NCBI GenBank assembly: GCA_009668225.1
Contig: WJYK01000012.1
Location: 1-64,000, forward strand
Reading direction: 5' to 3'
Length of the DNA: 64,000 nt
Origin: Enterobacteriaceae bacterium RIT693
GTDB lineage: Bacteria; Pseudomonadota; Gammaproteobacteria; Enterobacterales; Enterobacteriaceae
Positions within the stretch are counted from its first letter, which is position 1. Each line of letters opens with the position of its first letter. The translations under genes were made by a program, and so were the position numbers. A model generated the notes under the pieces. It did no database searches, was not told the DNA's origin, and worked only from the letters and a program-made list of their open reading frames with translations. Positions 1-8,235 of this stretch are shown piece after piece.

Positions 1-440
1 CCATCACAGTATTTCCAGGTAATTTTCTCATAACGAAAACTCACCGATTCAAGGTGGTTCATATTTTCGACGGATTTAATATTGTGCATAATGGGGTTAA
101 TACCAACAATTTTTACATTTTCTAATAACATGTTGAAGTATTCTTCTTCTTGCCCCGAGTAGTTAATTTTATACCACTTTATCTCCACAGACTTTAACGT
201 CTGTCCGCTGGATACGGCTTTATAAAGGTAAGGACTGGATGAATCAAACTCCTTTTCAATTTCAAGAACGCTATGAACTCGAGTTCCTGTAAGCTTACCT
301 GTTTGGTTGTCCGTGGGAATATTCAATCCATGTGTAAAACTAATAACCTCAATGCTCCCCTCTCTATCTTGTACATCGACAGACCCTTTAATATCGGCCC
401 CACCATCATCTTTAAGCCATAAGTAGGCAGGAATTGCCAT
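1..440 (-). CDS. hcp: Hcp-family T6SS tube protein, 3' end missing
   Basis: This is the first 146 codons of an Hcp (TssD) protein; the gene runs off the left edge. The start ATG is at 440-438 with an AAGGAG ribosome-binding site 8-9 bases upstream. The product begins MAIPAYLWLKDDGGADIKGS and later has HNIKSVENMNHLESVSFRYEK, both typical of the roughly 160-residue enterobacterial Hcp1 family. Hcp forms hexameric rings that stack into the type VI secretion tube, and it also carries effectors. No other T6SS gene is visible in the window, so it may be an orphan hcp or the end of a cluster lying to the left. It is not possible to see whether an extended C-terminal toxin domain follows. Identification is very secure; completeness is unknown. 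Confidence 0.93.
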   Translation of the reverse strand, partial: MAIPAYLWLKDDGGADIKGSVDVQDREGSIEVISFTHGLNIPTDNQTGKLTGTRVHSVLEIEKEFDSSSPYLYKAVSSGQTLKSVEIKWYKINYSGQEEEYFNMLLENVKIVGINPIMHNIKSVENMNHLESVSFRYEKITWKYCD

Positions 441-597
441 GTTGAAATCTCCTTTTCAATAAAGATAAAAAATAAATCCCAGCCGAATAATATCTCCTCC
501 TGGATTTTATCACCACCTCGCAGGATCACATTTATGAACTAAAGATCGAGTGGCTATTTGTATAACCGCCAGTCCATTAAAAAATATATTACGGTAA

Positions 598-2205
598 TTA
601 CCTGACTAGATTATCTGCTACCACTTTCCCGGACTCCAGCTTAATTAACCTGTCCGCCAGCCGGAAATATCGGTCGTCGTGGGTAATGGCGAGCACCGTT
701 TTTCCCTCCGCTTTTAACATCGGCAGCAGCACTTTATAGAACACCTCTTTAAAGCCGGGATCCTGATCCGCAGCCCATTCATCAAACAGATAAAAAGGCC
801 GGTTCTCCAGCCAGGCCTGCAGCAGCGCGAGGCGTTTACGCTGCCCCTGAGAAAGCGCGGTGGTTGAGAAATGCCCGTCGCGGAAGGTGACTTTGTGGTC
901 GAGCTTCAACAGGTGCAGCAGCTTTTCAACCTGGCCCGCCGTGCGCTCGTGGACGTTATCCACGTCATCAAACAGGAAGAAATCATTGAACACTACAGCG
1001 AAGTGCTGGCGGTAGATTTCACGCTGTTCCGCCGTAACCGGCATGCCGTTAAGCCTGATTTCACCGCTGTCCGGCGGGTAGAGGCCAACCAGCAAATTCG
1101 CCAGCGTGGTTTTCCCGCTGCCGTTGCCGCCCACCAAAAAGATCAGCTCGCCCTTGGTAAAGCGAAGATCAAGCGGCCCGAGGGTAAAACGTTCGCCCTC
1201 TTCGCCCTGATACTCGTAGCGAATGTCCGTCAGCTCAAGGCTGTCGAAATGGGGCGGCCTTTTCAGCGGCAGCAGCTTCTCCTGCGGCAGATCGGCTTTA
1301 AGCTGGGCGATTCGCTGGAGCGCGATGCGGGCGCTGGTCAGCGTTGGTAAGGCCGAGAGCACGCCCTCTACCGGCACAATCATGTACAGAAAAATCATCG
1401 TGTAGCCGGTCATCACCGCCGTGCTAAGCGCCAGGGACTCCCGCAGCCAATAAAGCACCACGCCGATAAACGCGAAGAACAGCACGCTGCCCCAGCTCTT
1501 CGCCAGGCCATAAAACACATACCCGCGAGTGCGTTCGAGGCGAACCGCCTCGATGTTCTCGCTCAGCGGCCCGTCGACGAAATGCCGCCTGCGCGGCGGA
1601 TTCAGGCGAAACTCACGCCCGCCGTCGAACAGTTTCTTACACTGGGCAATCAGCGTATCTTCCCGCTGCCGCGAGCTACGCAGCAGCCCCAGCGCTTTGC
1701 CGTGGGCGGCTCGATAGCCCATTGCGCCCAGACCAAGCACCAGCAGCGCCAGCAGCAATACCTGCCACGACAGCGTGCCGAGGTAGATCAGGCAGCCGAC
1801 AATCGCCGCACCGTAGATAAGCAGCCCCGGTAGGCTGACAAAAAAGACCACCAGCGTGTCGAGATCCTGCGTAAGTATAGAAACGGCCTTAGCCATGCCG
1901 GTTTTCTCCAACTGGGACCAGGCAGTTTCACTGACGTGGTTCACCACGTCTTTACGCAGTGTGGCCTTCACTTTTTGCCCGAGCCACATAAACAGCGTTT
2001 CGGCCAGTACGCGAGTGCTCAGCATTAACGCGGCCAACAGCACAAACTTCAGCGCCACGTCGGCCAGCCCGTCGGGCGGCAGCGTCAGGCTATGGTTGAT
2101 CACCGCCAGCAGCGAGGCGTTGCTTAACCCACTGACCACGCTGGCGAACGCCGCCAGCACCAGCCAGCCGCCCACCAGGCGGAACAGCATCATTAACAGA
2201 GACAT
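598..2205 (-). CDS. Cyclic-peptide/siderophore-type ABC exporter (SyrD/PvdE/YojI family)
   Basis: A 535-residue fused permease-ATPase. The N-terminal half (about 1-300) has roughly six membrane segments. The C-terminal half has Walker A (GGNGSGKTT), an LSQGQRKRLALL signature and Walker B ending in FDEWAAD. Length, layout and the DEWAADQDP motif match the cyclic-peptide exporter family that includes E. coli YojI and Pseudomonas PvdE. It is the last gene of the receptor-binding protein-permease operon, 33 bases after the FhuB-like gene, with a GGAAG ribosome-binding site. I infer export or periplasmic recycling of a siderophore or its product. It is not an FhuC-type import ATPase, because it carries its own membrane domain. 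Confidence 0.85.
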   Translation of the reverse strand: MSLLMMLFRLVGGWLVLAAFASVVSGLSNASLLAVINHSLTLPPDGLADVALKFVLLAALMLSTRVLAETLFMWLGQKVKATLRKDVVNHVSETAWSQLEKTGMAKAVSILTQDLDTLVVFFVSLPGLLIYGAAIVGCLIYLGTLSWQVLLLALLVLGLGAMGYRAAHGKALGLLRSSRQREDTLIAQCKKLFDGGREFRLNPPRRRHFVDGPLSENIEAVRLERTRGYVFYGLAKSWGSVLFFAFIGVVLYWLRESLALSTAVMTGYTMIFLYMIVPVEGVLSALPTLTSARIALQRIAQLKADLPQEKLLPLKRPPHFDSLELTDIRYEYQGEEGERFTLGPLDLRFTKGELIFLVGGNGSGKTTLANLLVGLYPPDSGEIRLNGMPVTAEQREIYRQHFAVVFNDFFLFDDVDNVHERTAGQVEKLLHLLKLDHKVTFRDGHFSTTALSQGQRKRLALLQAWLENRPFYLFDEWAADQDPGFKEVFYKVLLPMLKAEGKTVLAITHDDRYFRLADRLIKLESGKVVADNLVR

Positions 2206-2238
2206 TGTTGCTTCCTTTTCGACATTACTCTCCCGGCG

Positions 2239-4236
2239 CTATTGTTGATGTGTATGCGCCCGGCTCCGGATCAGCGGCCATACCAGCAGCGGTACGCCAA
2301 CCAGCGACGCCACCAGCCCCACGGGCAGCTGACGCGGATAAAGAAAATTACGGCCCATCCAGTCTGCCAGCACCATAATCAGCGCGGACAGCAGCGCGGC
2401 GGTGAACAGCTGCGCCATCGGGCGTTTTGCCCCCATCTTGCGCGCCAGGTGCGGCCCCAGCAGCCCGACAAACGACACCGGCCCGACGATCAGCGTGGCA
2501 AGCCCGGTCATCAAGGCGGCCAGCGCCAGCACGCTAATCCTCGCTCTGGCGACATTCACGCCCAGCGAGCCGCTCACCTGCCCAAGCGGCAGCAGCAGCA
2601 GCCAGCGTTTGCACAGCGGAGAAACCGCCAGCAGCAGCAACATGGCGAAGAACACGCCGATGGCGATGCCGTTATTGACGTAGTAAGTGCTGCCGGTCAT
2701 CAGTTGCAGCAGCATCGAGCTGGCCTGGCGGTTATTGAGCATCACGATGCTGGCAATGGCCTGAAACAGCGCGTTCAGCGCCAGCCCGTTCAGCAGCACC
2801 CGCTGCGGGTTAAAGGCGCTCTGGCGGCTGCTCCACAGCGTTATCAGCAGGCTAATTAATGCCCCGGCGGCGCTGCTGAGGATCATCAGCCCTGTCCCGC
2901 CCGCCGGGAATAGCAGCAGAAATGCCGTCACGCCCATCGCTGCCCCGCCGCCGATGCCGAGGATCTCCGGGCTTGCCAGCGGGTTGCCGCTAACGCGCTG
3001 CATCAATACGCCCGCGGCCGCCAGCAAAGCTCCGGCGCTTAACGCCGCCAGCAGGCGCGGCAGGCGCATCGGCAGCAGAGCGTGTTGTTCTGCAAGGGTC
3101 GTCCAGTGCCAGCCGTGCAGCCCTTGCCCGACAAACAGCGACAGCACAATAGCCACCAGCAGCAGCACAAAAGCAGTGCCCGCCGGGAAGCGCACGCCAC
3201 ACGCCTCGCCTTCGTAGGCGGAGGGCGTGGTGTCCAGCACCTGATGCCGGGCTTTGCCCGCAAGCAGGATCAACAGCGGCCCCCCGGTCAGGGCCGTTAA
3301 CATGCCCACCGGCAGCAGTTGCCCGTCCAGCAGCGTGATACGGCTGACGCACAGATCGGTGAACCACAGCAAACCGGCACCGATAAGCAGCGAATGGCAG
3401 AGCATTTGCCGCGTGGTGCGTGCCCCACCTAACCTGGCCAGGTGCGGGGCGGCGAGGCCGATAAAACCAATCACCCCGACGCTATTAATGATTAGAGCGC
3501 TCATCACCAACGCCAGCGCCATCGCCGCCGAACGGATCAACAGCGGAGAAGCGCCTAAGCTGTTCACCATCGCCTCCGGCAGCCTGAGCAGCGCCAGCGG
3601 GCGAAGCAACAGCAGCAATGCCAGCAAGCACAGCCCCAGCCAGGGCAGGATCGTCGTCACGCCGCCCCAGTCCTGCTGCGCCAGCGAGCCGCCGCCCCAC
3701 ATCAGCACCGATAGCAGAAAACGGTCGTTGATCACCGCCATGATCATGGTCAGCGAACCACACCACAGATTGACCAGCATCCCGGCCTGAATCATCACCA
3801 GCGGCGACAGGCGCTGCCGCCAGGAAAGCAGCAACACCAGCAGCAAAGCGGCAACTTCCCCGGTAATGACTACGCCGGTGCGGGCCGTCAGCAACGTGGC
3901 CGGGAACCACATCGAAGCCACGCCTAACGCCAGCGTCGCGCCGGAGGTCATGCCGAGGGTAATCGGCTCCGCCAGCGCATTGCGCAGCGCGCGCTGCATC
4001 AGCCAGCCGCAAAGCGCCAGCCCCGCGCCGCCGAGCCACGCCATCACCTGCTGCGGGAACCACATGGAATGCAGGATCACCGCCTGCGCATCCGGCATCT
4101 GCGAGCTGAACAGCACGTTCAGGCCGTGAACAAGCCCGCCGTGCTGCGCCACGCTTTGCAGCGCCATAATCAGGCTTGCCGCCCAGAGCGCGGCTATCAG
4201 CAGCCAGGAAGCCGTCGTTTTTCCCGTCTCAGCCAC
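2239..4236 (-). CDS. fhuB: Fe(3+)-hydroxamate ABC transporter permease, FhuB type
   Basis: A 665-residue protein made of two fused FecCD/BtuC-like permease halves, as in E. coli FhuB (about 660 residues). Each half carries the family's PHLAR element: GFIGLAAPHLARLGG in the first and GFVGLLGPHLARKMG in the second. Sequences such as TLGMTSGATLALGV and DWGGVTTILPWL align well from memory with E. coli FhuB. It should form the inner-membrane channel for ferric hydroxamates delivered by the FhuD-like protein. Its start overlaps the end of the FhuD-like gene by 8 bases, suggesting translational coupling. No FhuC ATPase gene is present nearby, so the ATPase must come from elsewhere. Confidence 0.9.
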   Translation of the reverse strand: MAETGKTTASWLLIAALWAASLIMALQSVAQHGGLVHGLNVLFSSQMPDAQAVILHSMWFPQQVMAWLGGAGLALCGWLMQRALRNALAEPITLGMTSGATLALGVASMWFPATLLTARTGVVITGEVAALLLVLLLSWRQRLSPLVMIQAGMLVNLWCGSLTMIMAVINDRFLLSVLMWGGGSLAQQDWGGVTTILPWLGLCLLALLLLLRPLALLRLPEAMVNSLGASPLLIRSAAMALALVMSALIINSVGVIGFIGLAAPHLARLGGARTTRQMLCHSLLIGAGLLWFTDLCVSRITLLDGQLLPVGMLTALTGGPLLILLAGKARHQVLDTTPSAYEGEACGVRFPAGTAFVLLLVAIVLSLFVGQGLHGWHWTTLAEQHALLPMRLPRLLAALSAGALLAAAGVLMQRVSGNPLASPEILGIGGGAAMGVTAFLLLFPAGGTGLMILSSAAGALISLLITLWSSRQSAFNPQRVLLNGLALNALFQAIASIVMLNNRQASSMLLQLMTGSTYYVNNGIAIGVFFAMLLLLAVSPLCKRWLLLLPLGQVSGSLGVNVARARISVLALAALMTGLATLIVGPVSFVGLLGPHLARKMGAKRPMAQLFTAALLSALIMVLADWMGRNFLYPRQLPVGLVASLVGVPLLVWPLIRSRAHTHQQ

Positions 4237-5089
4237 GTTGCCACCCCGTCACAATCTGCCCCAATGCTTCGGCGATGCGCGTGGCCGTCACCAGCGCGCC
4301 GCCTGAATTGAATTTTTGCGCAGGGAAAGCCAATTGAGGCTGAGACGTCAGCGGCAGGCGCTGCCACAGCAATGAACTTTGCCAGCGTTGGATCAGGGGC
4401 CATTGCCCGTCCTCCGGCAATAGAATCAGCCCGGCATTGTCTGCGCCGATGCGAGTTAACTCGACCATCGCTTCGCCCTGGGAATTAACGCCGCCCTGCC
4501 AGGCATTACTGAAACCACAGCGGGCCAGCACATCTCCGGCGAGGCTGCCTGCGCCGTACAGCCGCATATGCAGCGCGTCTATCGGCGTGGCGATAAACAG
4601 CGGGCGTTGATAAGCCGCGGCAGACTCTCGGGCATGAAGCGAAGCCTGCTCAAAAGTAGCCGTAACCTCCCGAGCCTGTACTTCGAGATGAAGTACAGCA
4701 GCCAGCTTACCGAGGGAGATCTGCCATTCGGCGAGGCTGCCGGTTGGCAGGGTAAGCGTCGGCGCGATGCGCTCCAGCTGGGGCTTGAGCAGCATATGGC
4801 CTGGCGTGATCGCAATAAGATCGGGCTTCAGCGCGTACAGCGTTTCGAGGTTCGGCTGAAACAGCAGGCCAATATCCACCACGCTGGCGGGCAGTTCCGG
4901 CGTGCCAATCAGCTTGCGGTACCAGTCGGGAGCGGAAACTGACTGCGGCGTGACGCCTAGCGCCAGAATCAGCTCGGTCAGCCCCCAGTCAAGTACCGCC
5001 AGGCGCTGCGGAGGCCCGGAAACGGCACCAGCCGCCCCGATAAACGGAGCGGCCAGCGCAAAGGTCAGTAAACGTCTGCGGGAGAGCAT
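4229..5089 (-). CDS. Periplasmic iron-hydroxamate binding protein, FhuD type
   Basis: A 286-residue substrate-binding protein of the siderophore class (TroA/FhuD fold). The N-terminus MLSRRRLLTFALAAPFIGAAG is a twin-arginine signal like that of E. coli FhuD (SRRRLLTAM). The body has typical FhuD features such as LAVLDWGLTELILALGVTP and the YALKPDLIAITPG segment. It captures ferric hydroxamates in the periplasm and passes them to the FhuB-like permease, whose gene overlaps its 3' end. The receptor gene ends 4 bases upstream of its start. This gene order (receptor, binding protein, permease) indicates one iron-uptake operon. Confidence 0.88.
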   Translation of the reverse strand: MLSRRRLLTFALAAPFIGAAGAVSGPPQRLAVLDWGLTELILALGVTPQSVSAPDWYRKLIGTPELPASVVDIGLLFQPNLETLYALKPDLIAITPGHMLLKPQLERIAPTLTLPTGSLAEWQISLGKLAAVLHLEVQAREVTATFEQASLHARESAAAYQRPLFIATPIDALHMRLYGAGSLAGDVLARCGFSNAWQGGVNSQGEAMVELTRIGADNAGLILLPEDGQWPLIQRWQSSLLWQRLPLTSQPQLAFPAQKFNSGGALVTATRIAEALGQIVTGWQRG

Positions 5090-5093
5090 TCGC

Positions 5094-7226
5094 TTACCAC
5101 TGGTAGCTTAACGTGGCCACGTACTGACGCTTAACCGCGAACTCGCAGCCGTTGTTCTGGCAGGCGGCGAGGTAGGTTTTGTTGGTCAGGTTGGCGGCGT
5201 TAAGAGCGACCTGCCACTGGCGATACTGCCAGCCGATGCGGGCGTCATAGACCGTGGCGCCCGGCACCTGCAGCGAGTTATCGGTGGTGGCGTAACTTGG
5301 GCCGACATAACGCACGCCGCCGCCGACGGAGAAGCCATCCAGCGGGCCGCTGAATGCGTACTGGCTCCAGAGTTTAGCCAGGTTGCGTGAGATTCCCGTT
5401 GGGTGTTTGCCTTCGCTGCCGTCGTTCGCCTTCATCACTTCCGGGTCGGTCAGCGAGTAAGACGCAAGGATCTGCCAGGCAGGCGTGACGTTCACCTTGC
5501 CTTCCAGCTCGATCCCACGCGAGCGGATCTCCCCGGTCTGCACGCTGTAGTTCACATGATCGGGATCCGGCGTGGCGACGTTAGTCTGGCGCAGATCGAA
5601 CAGCGCCAGGGTAAACAGCGCGTCCATCCCGACCGGATCGTATTTCAGCCCGACTTCGGTCTGCTTGCCTTTGGTTGGCTTAAACGCATTACCGTTAAAG
5701 TCGGTGCCGGCGCTTGGCACAAACGAGGTCGAGTAGCTGATGTACGGTGCAATGCCGTTATCAAAGTGGTACAGCAGCCCCGCGCGGCCGGTTGTCGCGT
5801 AGTCGTTGCGCGTCTGGTGAGTGTCGTTCAACAGGTTGGTGGCTTTGGTTTGCGCGCTGTCGTAGCGCCCCGCCAGGCTCATCACCCAGTTATTCAGCGC
5901 CAGCTGATCCTGCAGATAAAGCCCCGTTTGATCCATCGTAGAATGGCTGTTGCTGGTAAACGCAGGCACTTCAACCAGCGGACTGTAGTCCGGGTGGAGG
6001 TAATTCAGCGGCGAAGCGTCGCCGTAGCCCGCCTGGCTGCGCACCGAGGAGTGCATCACATCCACGCCCAGCAGCGCAGTGTGCGACACCGGGCCGGTAT
6101 CAAAGCGGAACTCGCCCTGGTTATCTGCTGCAAAGTTACTCATCGTCTCGGTGAGATTCATGGAGTAACGGTCAACCTGCGGCTGGGTCGGGTAAGTCCC
6201 GAACGGATAGACCATGCGGTAATCGGCACTGCTGCTGATGTAGCGCACGTTCTGGCGCAGCGTGACGTTATCGTTCAGCTCGCTGCGGAACTGATAGCCG
6301 ATGCTGCCCTGTCTGCGGGTGTAGGTATCAAAGCCCGGCTGGCCGCCGTAGAAGTGGGTGCCGATGTTACCGTTCGGGTTGTTCACCAGCGTGCCCTTCA
6401 TCGGCAGCATATTGTAGAAGCCGGTATCAGGATCCTGGCGCAGCTGCGCCAGCAGCGTCAGGCTGGTGCGGTCGTTTGGCTGCCAGGTGACGGACGGAGC
6501 AATGTCGTAGTGCTGGTAACGGGTGTGATCGACCTGCGTTTTGGTGTCGAAGAAGGTACCCGCCACGCGGCCCAGCCACTCTTTGCTGTCGGTCAGCGGG
6601 CCGGTCACGTCAAAGCCGGTGCCGAACTGGCTGTTATTCCCGGCGCTGACGTAAACCTGGCCGCCCGGCTGGGCCTGAGGTGTTTTGCTGACAAGGTTCA
6701 CCACGCCACCGGGGTTCGCCTGGCCGTAAAGCACGGAAGCAGGCCCTTTGACCACTTCAATACGGGAGAGCAGGAACGGATCCCACGCCGGGCGGCTCCA
6801 CCAGGCTTCACGCGGCAAACGCAGGCCGTCCAGGTATTCGTCGGCTTCAAAGCCGCGCACCATGATGGTATCAAAGCGGGTATCCGGGCCAGCATCTTCC
6901 GACGAGACGCCCGCGACGTAGCGCAGCGTCTGGGGAATATTTTTTGCCGCCATCGCCGCAATCTGCGCCTGGGTCACCACCGAAATACTCTGCGGCGTGC
7001 GGCTAATCAGCGAGCTGGACTTGGTGCCCGCCACCGCCTCATGCGCCACTACGCTGGTTTCATCTTCCTGGCCGGAAGAAGAAGGTGCCGTGGCCGTAAC
7101 GACCATCGTGCTGTCCTGTGCCGCCGGTTTGTCTGCTGCATGGGCAAAGCCCGCGCACGCCGCAAAGACCGCACAACTTAACGCCTTCAAAGGCATGTTC
7201 CCGTTTACCCATCCGCCCTGTTTCAT
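5094..7226 (-). CDS. TonB-dependent siderophore receptor (FhuA/FoxA-like)
   Basis: A 710-residue outer-membrane receptor. A signal peptide (ending near ...AGFAHAA) is followed by a TonB-box-like DSTMVVTATAP, a plug domain with TPQSISVVTQAQI and the FDTIMVRGFEADEYLDGLRLP segment, and a C-terminal beta-barrel ending in an aromatic residue (LSYQW). These are hallmarks of ferric-hydroxamate receptors. A second candidate start lies ten codons inside (MPLKALSC); neither start has a strong ribosome-binding site. It is the first gene of the iron operon and lies downstream of a Fur-like box. The exact siderophore (ferrichrome, ferrioxamine, coprogen) cannot be read from the sequence. Confidence 0.9.
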   Translation of the reverse strand: MKQGGWVNGNMPLKALSCAVFAACAGFAHAADKPAAQDSTMVVTATAPSSSGQEDETSVVAHEAVAGTKSSSLISRTPQSISVVTQAQIAAMAAKNIPQTLRYVAGVSSEDAGPDTRFDTIMVRGFEADEYLDGLRLPREAWWSRPAWDPFLLSRIEVVKGPASVLYGQANPGGVVNLVSKTPQAQPGGQVYVSAGNNSQFGTGFDVTGPLTDSKEWLGRVAGTFFDTKTQVDHTRYQHYDIAPSVTWQPNDRTSLTLLAQLRQDPDTGFYNMLPMKGTLVNNPNGNIGTHFYGGQPGFDTYTRRQGSIGYQFRSELNDNVTLRQNVRYISSSADYRMVYPFGTYPTQPQVDRYSMNLTETMSNFAADNQGEFRFDTGPVSHTALLGVDVMHSSVRSQAGYGDASPLNYLHPDYSPLVEVPAFTSNSHSTMDQTGLYLQDQLALNNWVMSLAGRYDSAQTKATNLLNDTHQTRNDYATTGRAGLLYHFDNGIAPYISYSTSFVPSAGTDFNGNAFKPTKGKQTEVGLKYDPVGMDALFTLALFDLRQTNVATPDPDHVNYSVQTGEIRSRGIELEGKVNVTPAWQILASYSLTDPEVMKANDGSEGKHPTGISRNLAKLWSQYAFSGPLDGFSVGGGVRYVGPSYATTDNSLQVPGATVYDARIGWQYRQWQVALNAANLTNKTYLAACQNNGCEFAVKRQYVATLSYQW

Positions 7227-7256
7227 ATCGACCGTATCATGTTATAAGAAGAGGAT

Positions 7257-7275
7257 CGAAATGATAATTATTCAC
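7257..7275. promoter_or_regulatory. Fur-like box between the receptor and the AraC gene
   Basis: The 19-mer CGAAATGATAATTATTCAC matches the classical Fur consensus GATAATGATAATCATTATC at 14 of 19 positions by eye. It sits 31 bases upstream of the receptor start and about 130 bases upstream of the divergent AraC-type gene, so it may control either or both. Iron-repression fits the genes; no binding data are available. Confidence 0.65.
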
Positions 7276-7406
7276 CTTTAAAAGAGAAGAGCACCCGTGG
7301 CAGAATAGCGCGATCGGATGGGGAGATATCGCAAAGCGGACAGAGATTGTCTTAACGCGCTACTGCATCATGAAATGGCGAGAATCGGACGAACGGCAGG
7401 CAACAA

Positions 7407-8171
7407 ATGATAAAGCAATTCACACAGCAGAGTCCGCAGGAAGCGTTTCTGGAAGTACGAGAACTCCATTATAGCGCAGGAAGCCAGGAACCGTTTCACG
7501 CCCACGAACAGGGCCAGCTGATTTACCCGGTCAGCGGCGTGGCGAAGATCCGCAGCGAGCAAAATGTCTGGGTCGTCGCCCCCGGCCACGCGCTCTGGCT
7601 GCCGGGGCGCCTGCCGCACGGCCTGGAGGCCATCGGTAAAGTGGTGACCCACAACCTGTACATGACGCCCGCAGCCTCAAACGCATTCAGCCGCCACAGC
7701 CGCAGCCTGGCCGTTACGCCGCTGTTTCAGTCCGTGACCGTCGCCGGCCTTGAAAAGCCCGCCGACCCGCAGCGAAGCCAGTTATTGCATGATCTGCTGC
7801 ACAACGAGCTTCTGCGCTTGCAGGACATCGCTCTGTGCCACATCACCCTGCCCCACGACAGACGTATTCGCCAGCTTTGCGATGCGCTATGCAGCGACCT
7901 TTCCCAGCGGGAAACCCTGGCCTGGTGGGGCAAACAGGTAGGCGCGAGCGAAAGAACGCTGGCCAGGCTGTTCCGGGAAGAAACCCAGCTCAGCTTTACC
8001 GAATGGCGGCAGCAAATGCACCTGGTGGAAGCCGTCTGCCACCTCGCGCGCGGCACCACCATCAGCACGCTCTCCAGCACGCTCGGCTACGCCAGCAGCA
8101 GCGCGTTTATCGCTATGTTCCGGAAAAAGCTGGGCGTTTCCCCGCAGAGGTATATTGGCCGCTATCTCTGA
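7407..8171 (+). CDS. AraC-family transcriptional regulator with cupin domain
   Basis: A 254-residue regulator. Residues about 20-90 form an AraC-type cupin (FHAHEQGQLIYPVSG, VVAPGHALWLPGRLPHG). The C-terminal 100 residues carry the double helix-turn-helix: LAWWGKQVGASERTLARLF followed by LGYASSSAFIAMFRKKLGVSP. It is divergent from the siderophore receptor and shares about 180 bases of promoter region containing a Fur-like box. By analogy with other AraC regulators beside uptake genes it may activate the iron operon, but its ligand is unknown; the histidines in the cupin are compatible with metal or small-ligand binding. Confidence 0.88.
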   Translation: MIKQFTQQSPQEAFLEVRELHYSAGSQEPFHAHEQGQLIYPVSGVAKIRSEQNVWVVAPGHALWLPGRLPHGLEAIGKVVTHNLYMTPAASNAFSRHSRSLAVTPLFQSVTVAGLEKPADPQRSQLLHDLLHNELLRLQDIALCHITLPHDRRIRQLCDALCSDLSQRETLAWWGKQVGASERTLARLFREETQLSFTEWRQQMHLVEAVCHLARGTTISTLSSTLGYASSSAFIAMFRKKLGVSPQRYIGRYL

Positions 8172-8235
8172 CACGGCTTTTCCAAACCGGCGTCATCAGC
8201 GATAATCAGCGTTTGCGCTTTCTACCGGGATAACC

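Noticed and set aside
323-529. 68-codon minus-strand frame near the left edge
   Set aside because: It overlaps the hcp gene in another frame and has no own motif or start signal.
598-2205. ABC gene as the missing FhuC import ATPase
   Set aside because: It has its own membrane half and the DEWAADQDP motif of the SyrD/YojI exporters; FhuC is a soluble ATPase of about 265 residues.
5403-7181. Long 592-codon open frame opposite the TonB-dependent receptor
   Set aside because: It is the antisense shadow of a GC-rich gene; no ribosome-binding site or known domain, and the sense strand is an unambiguous receptor.
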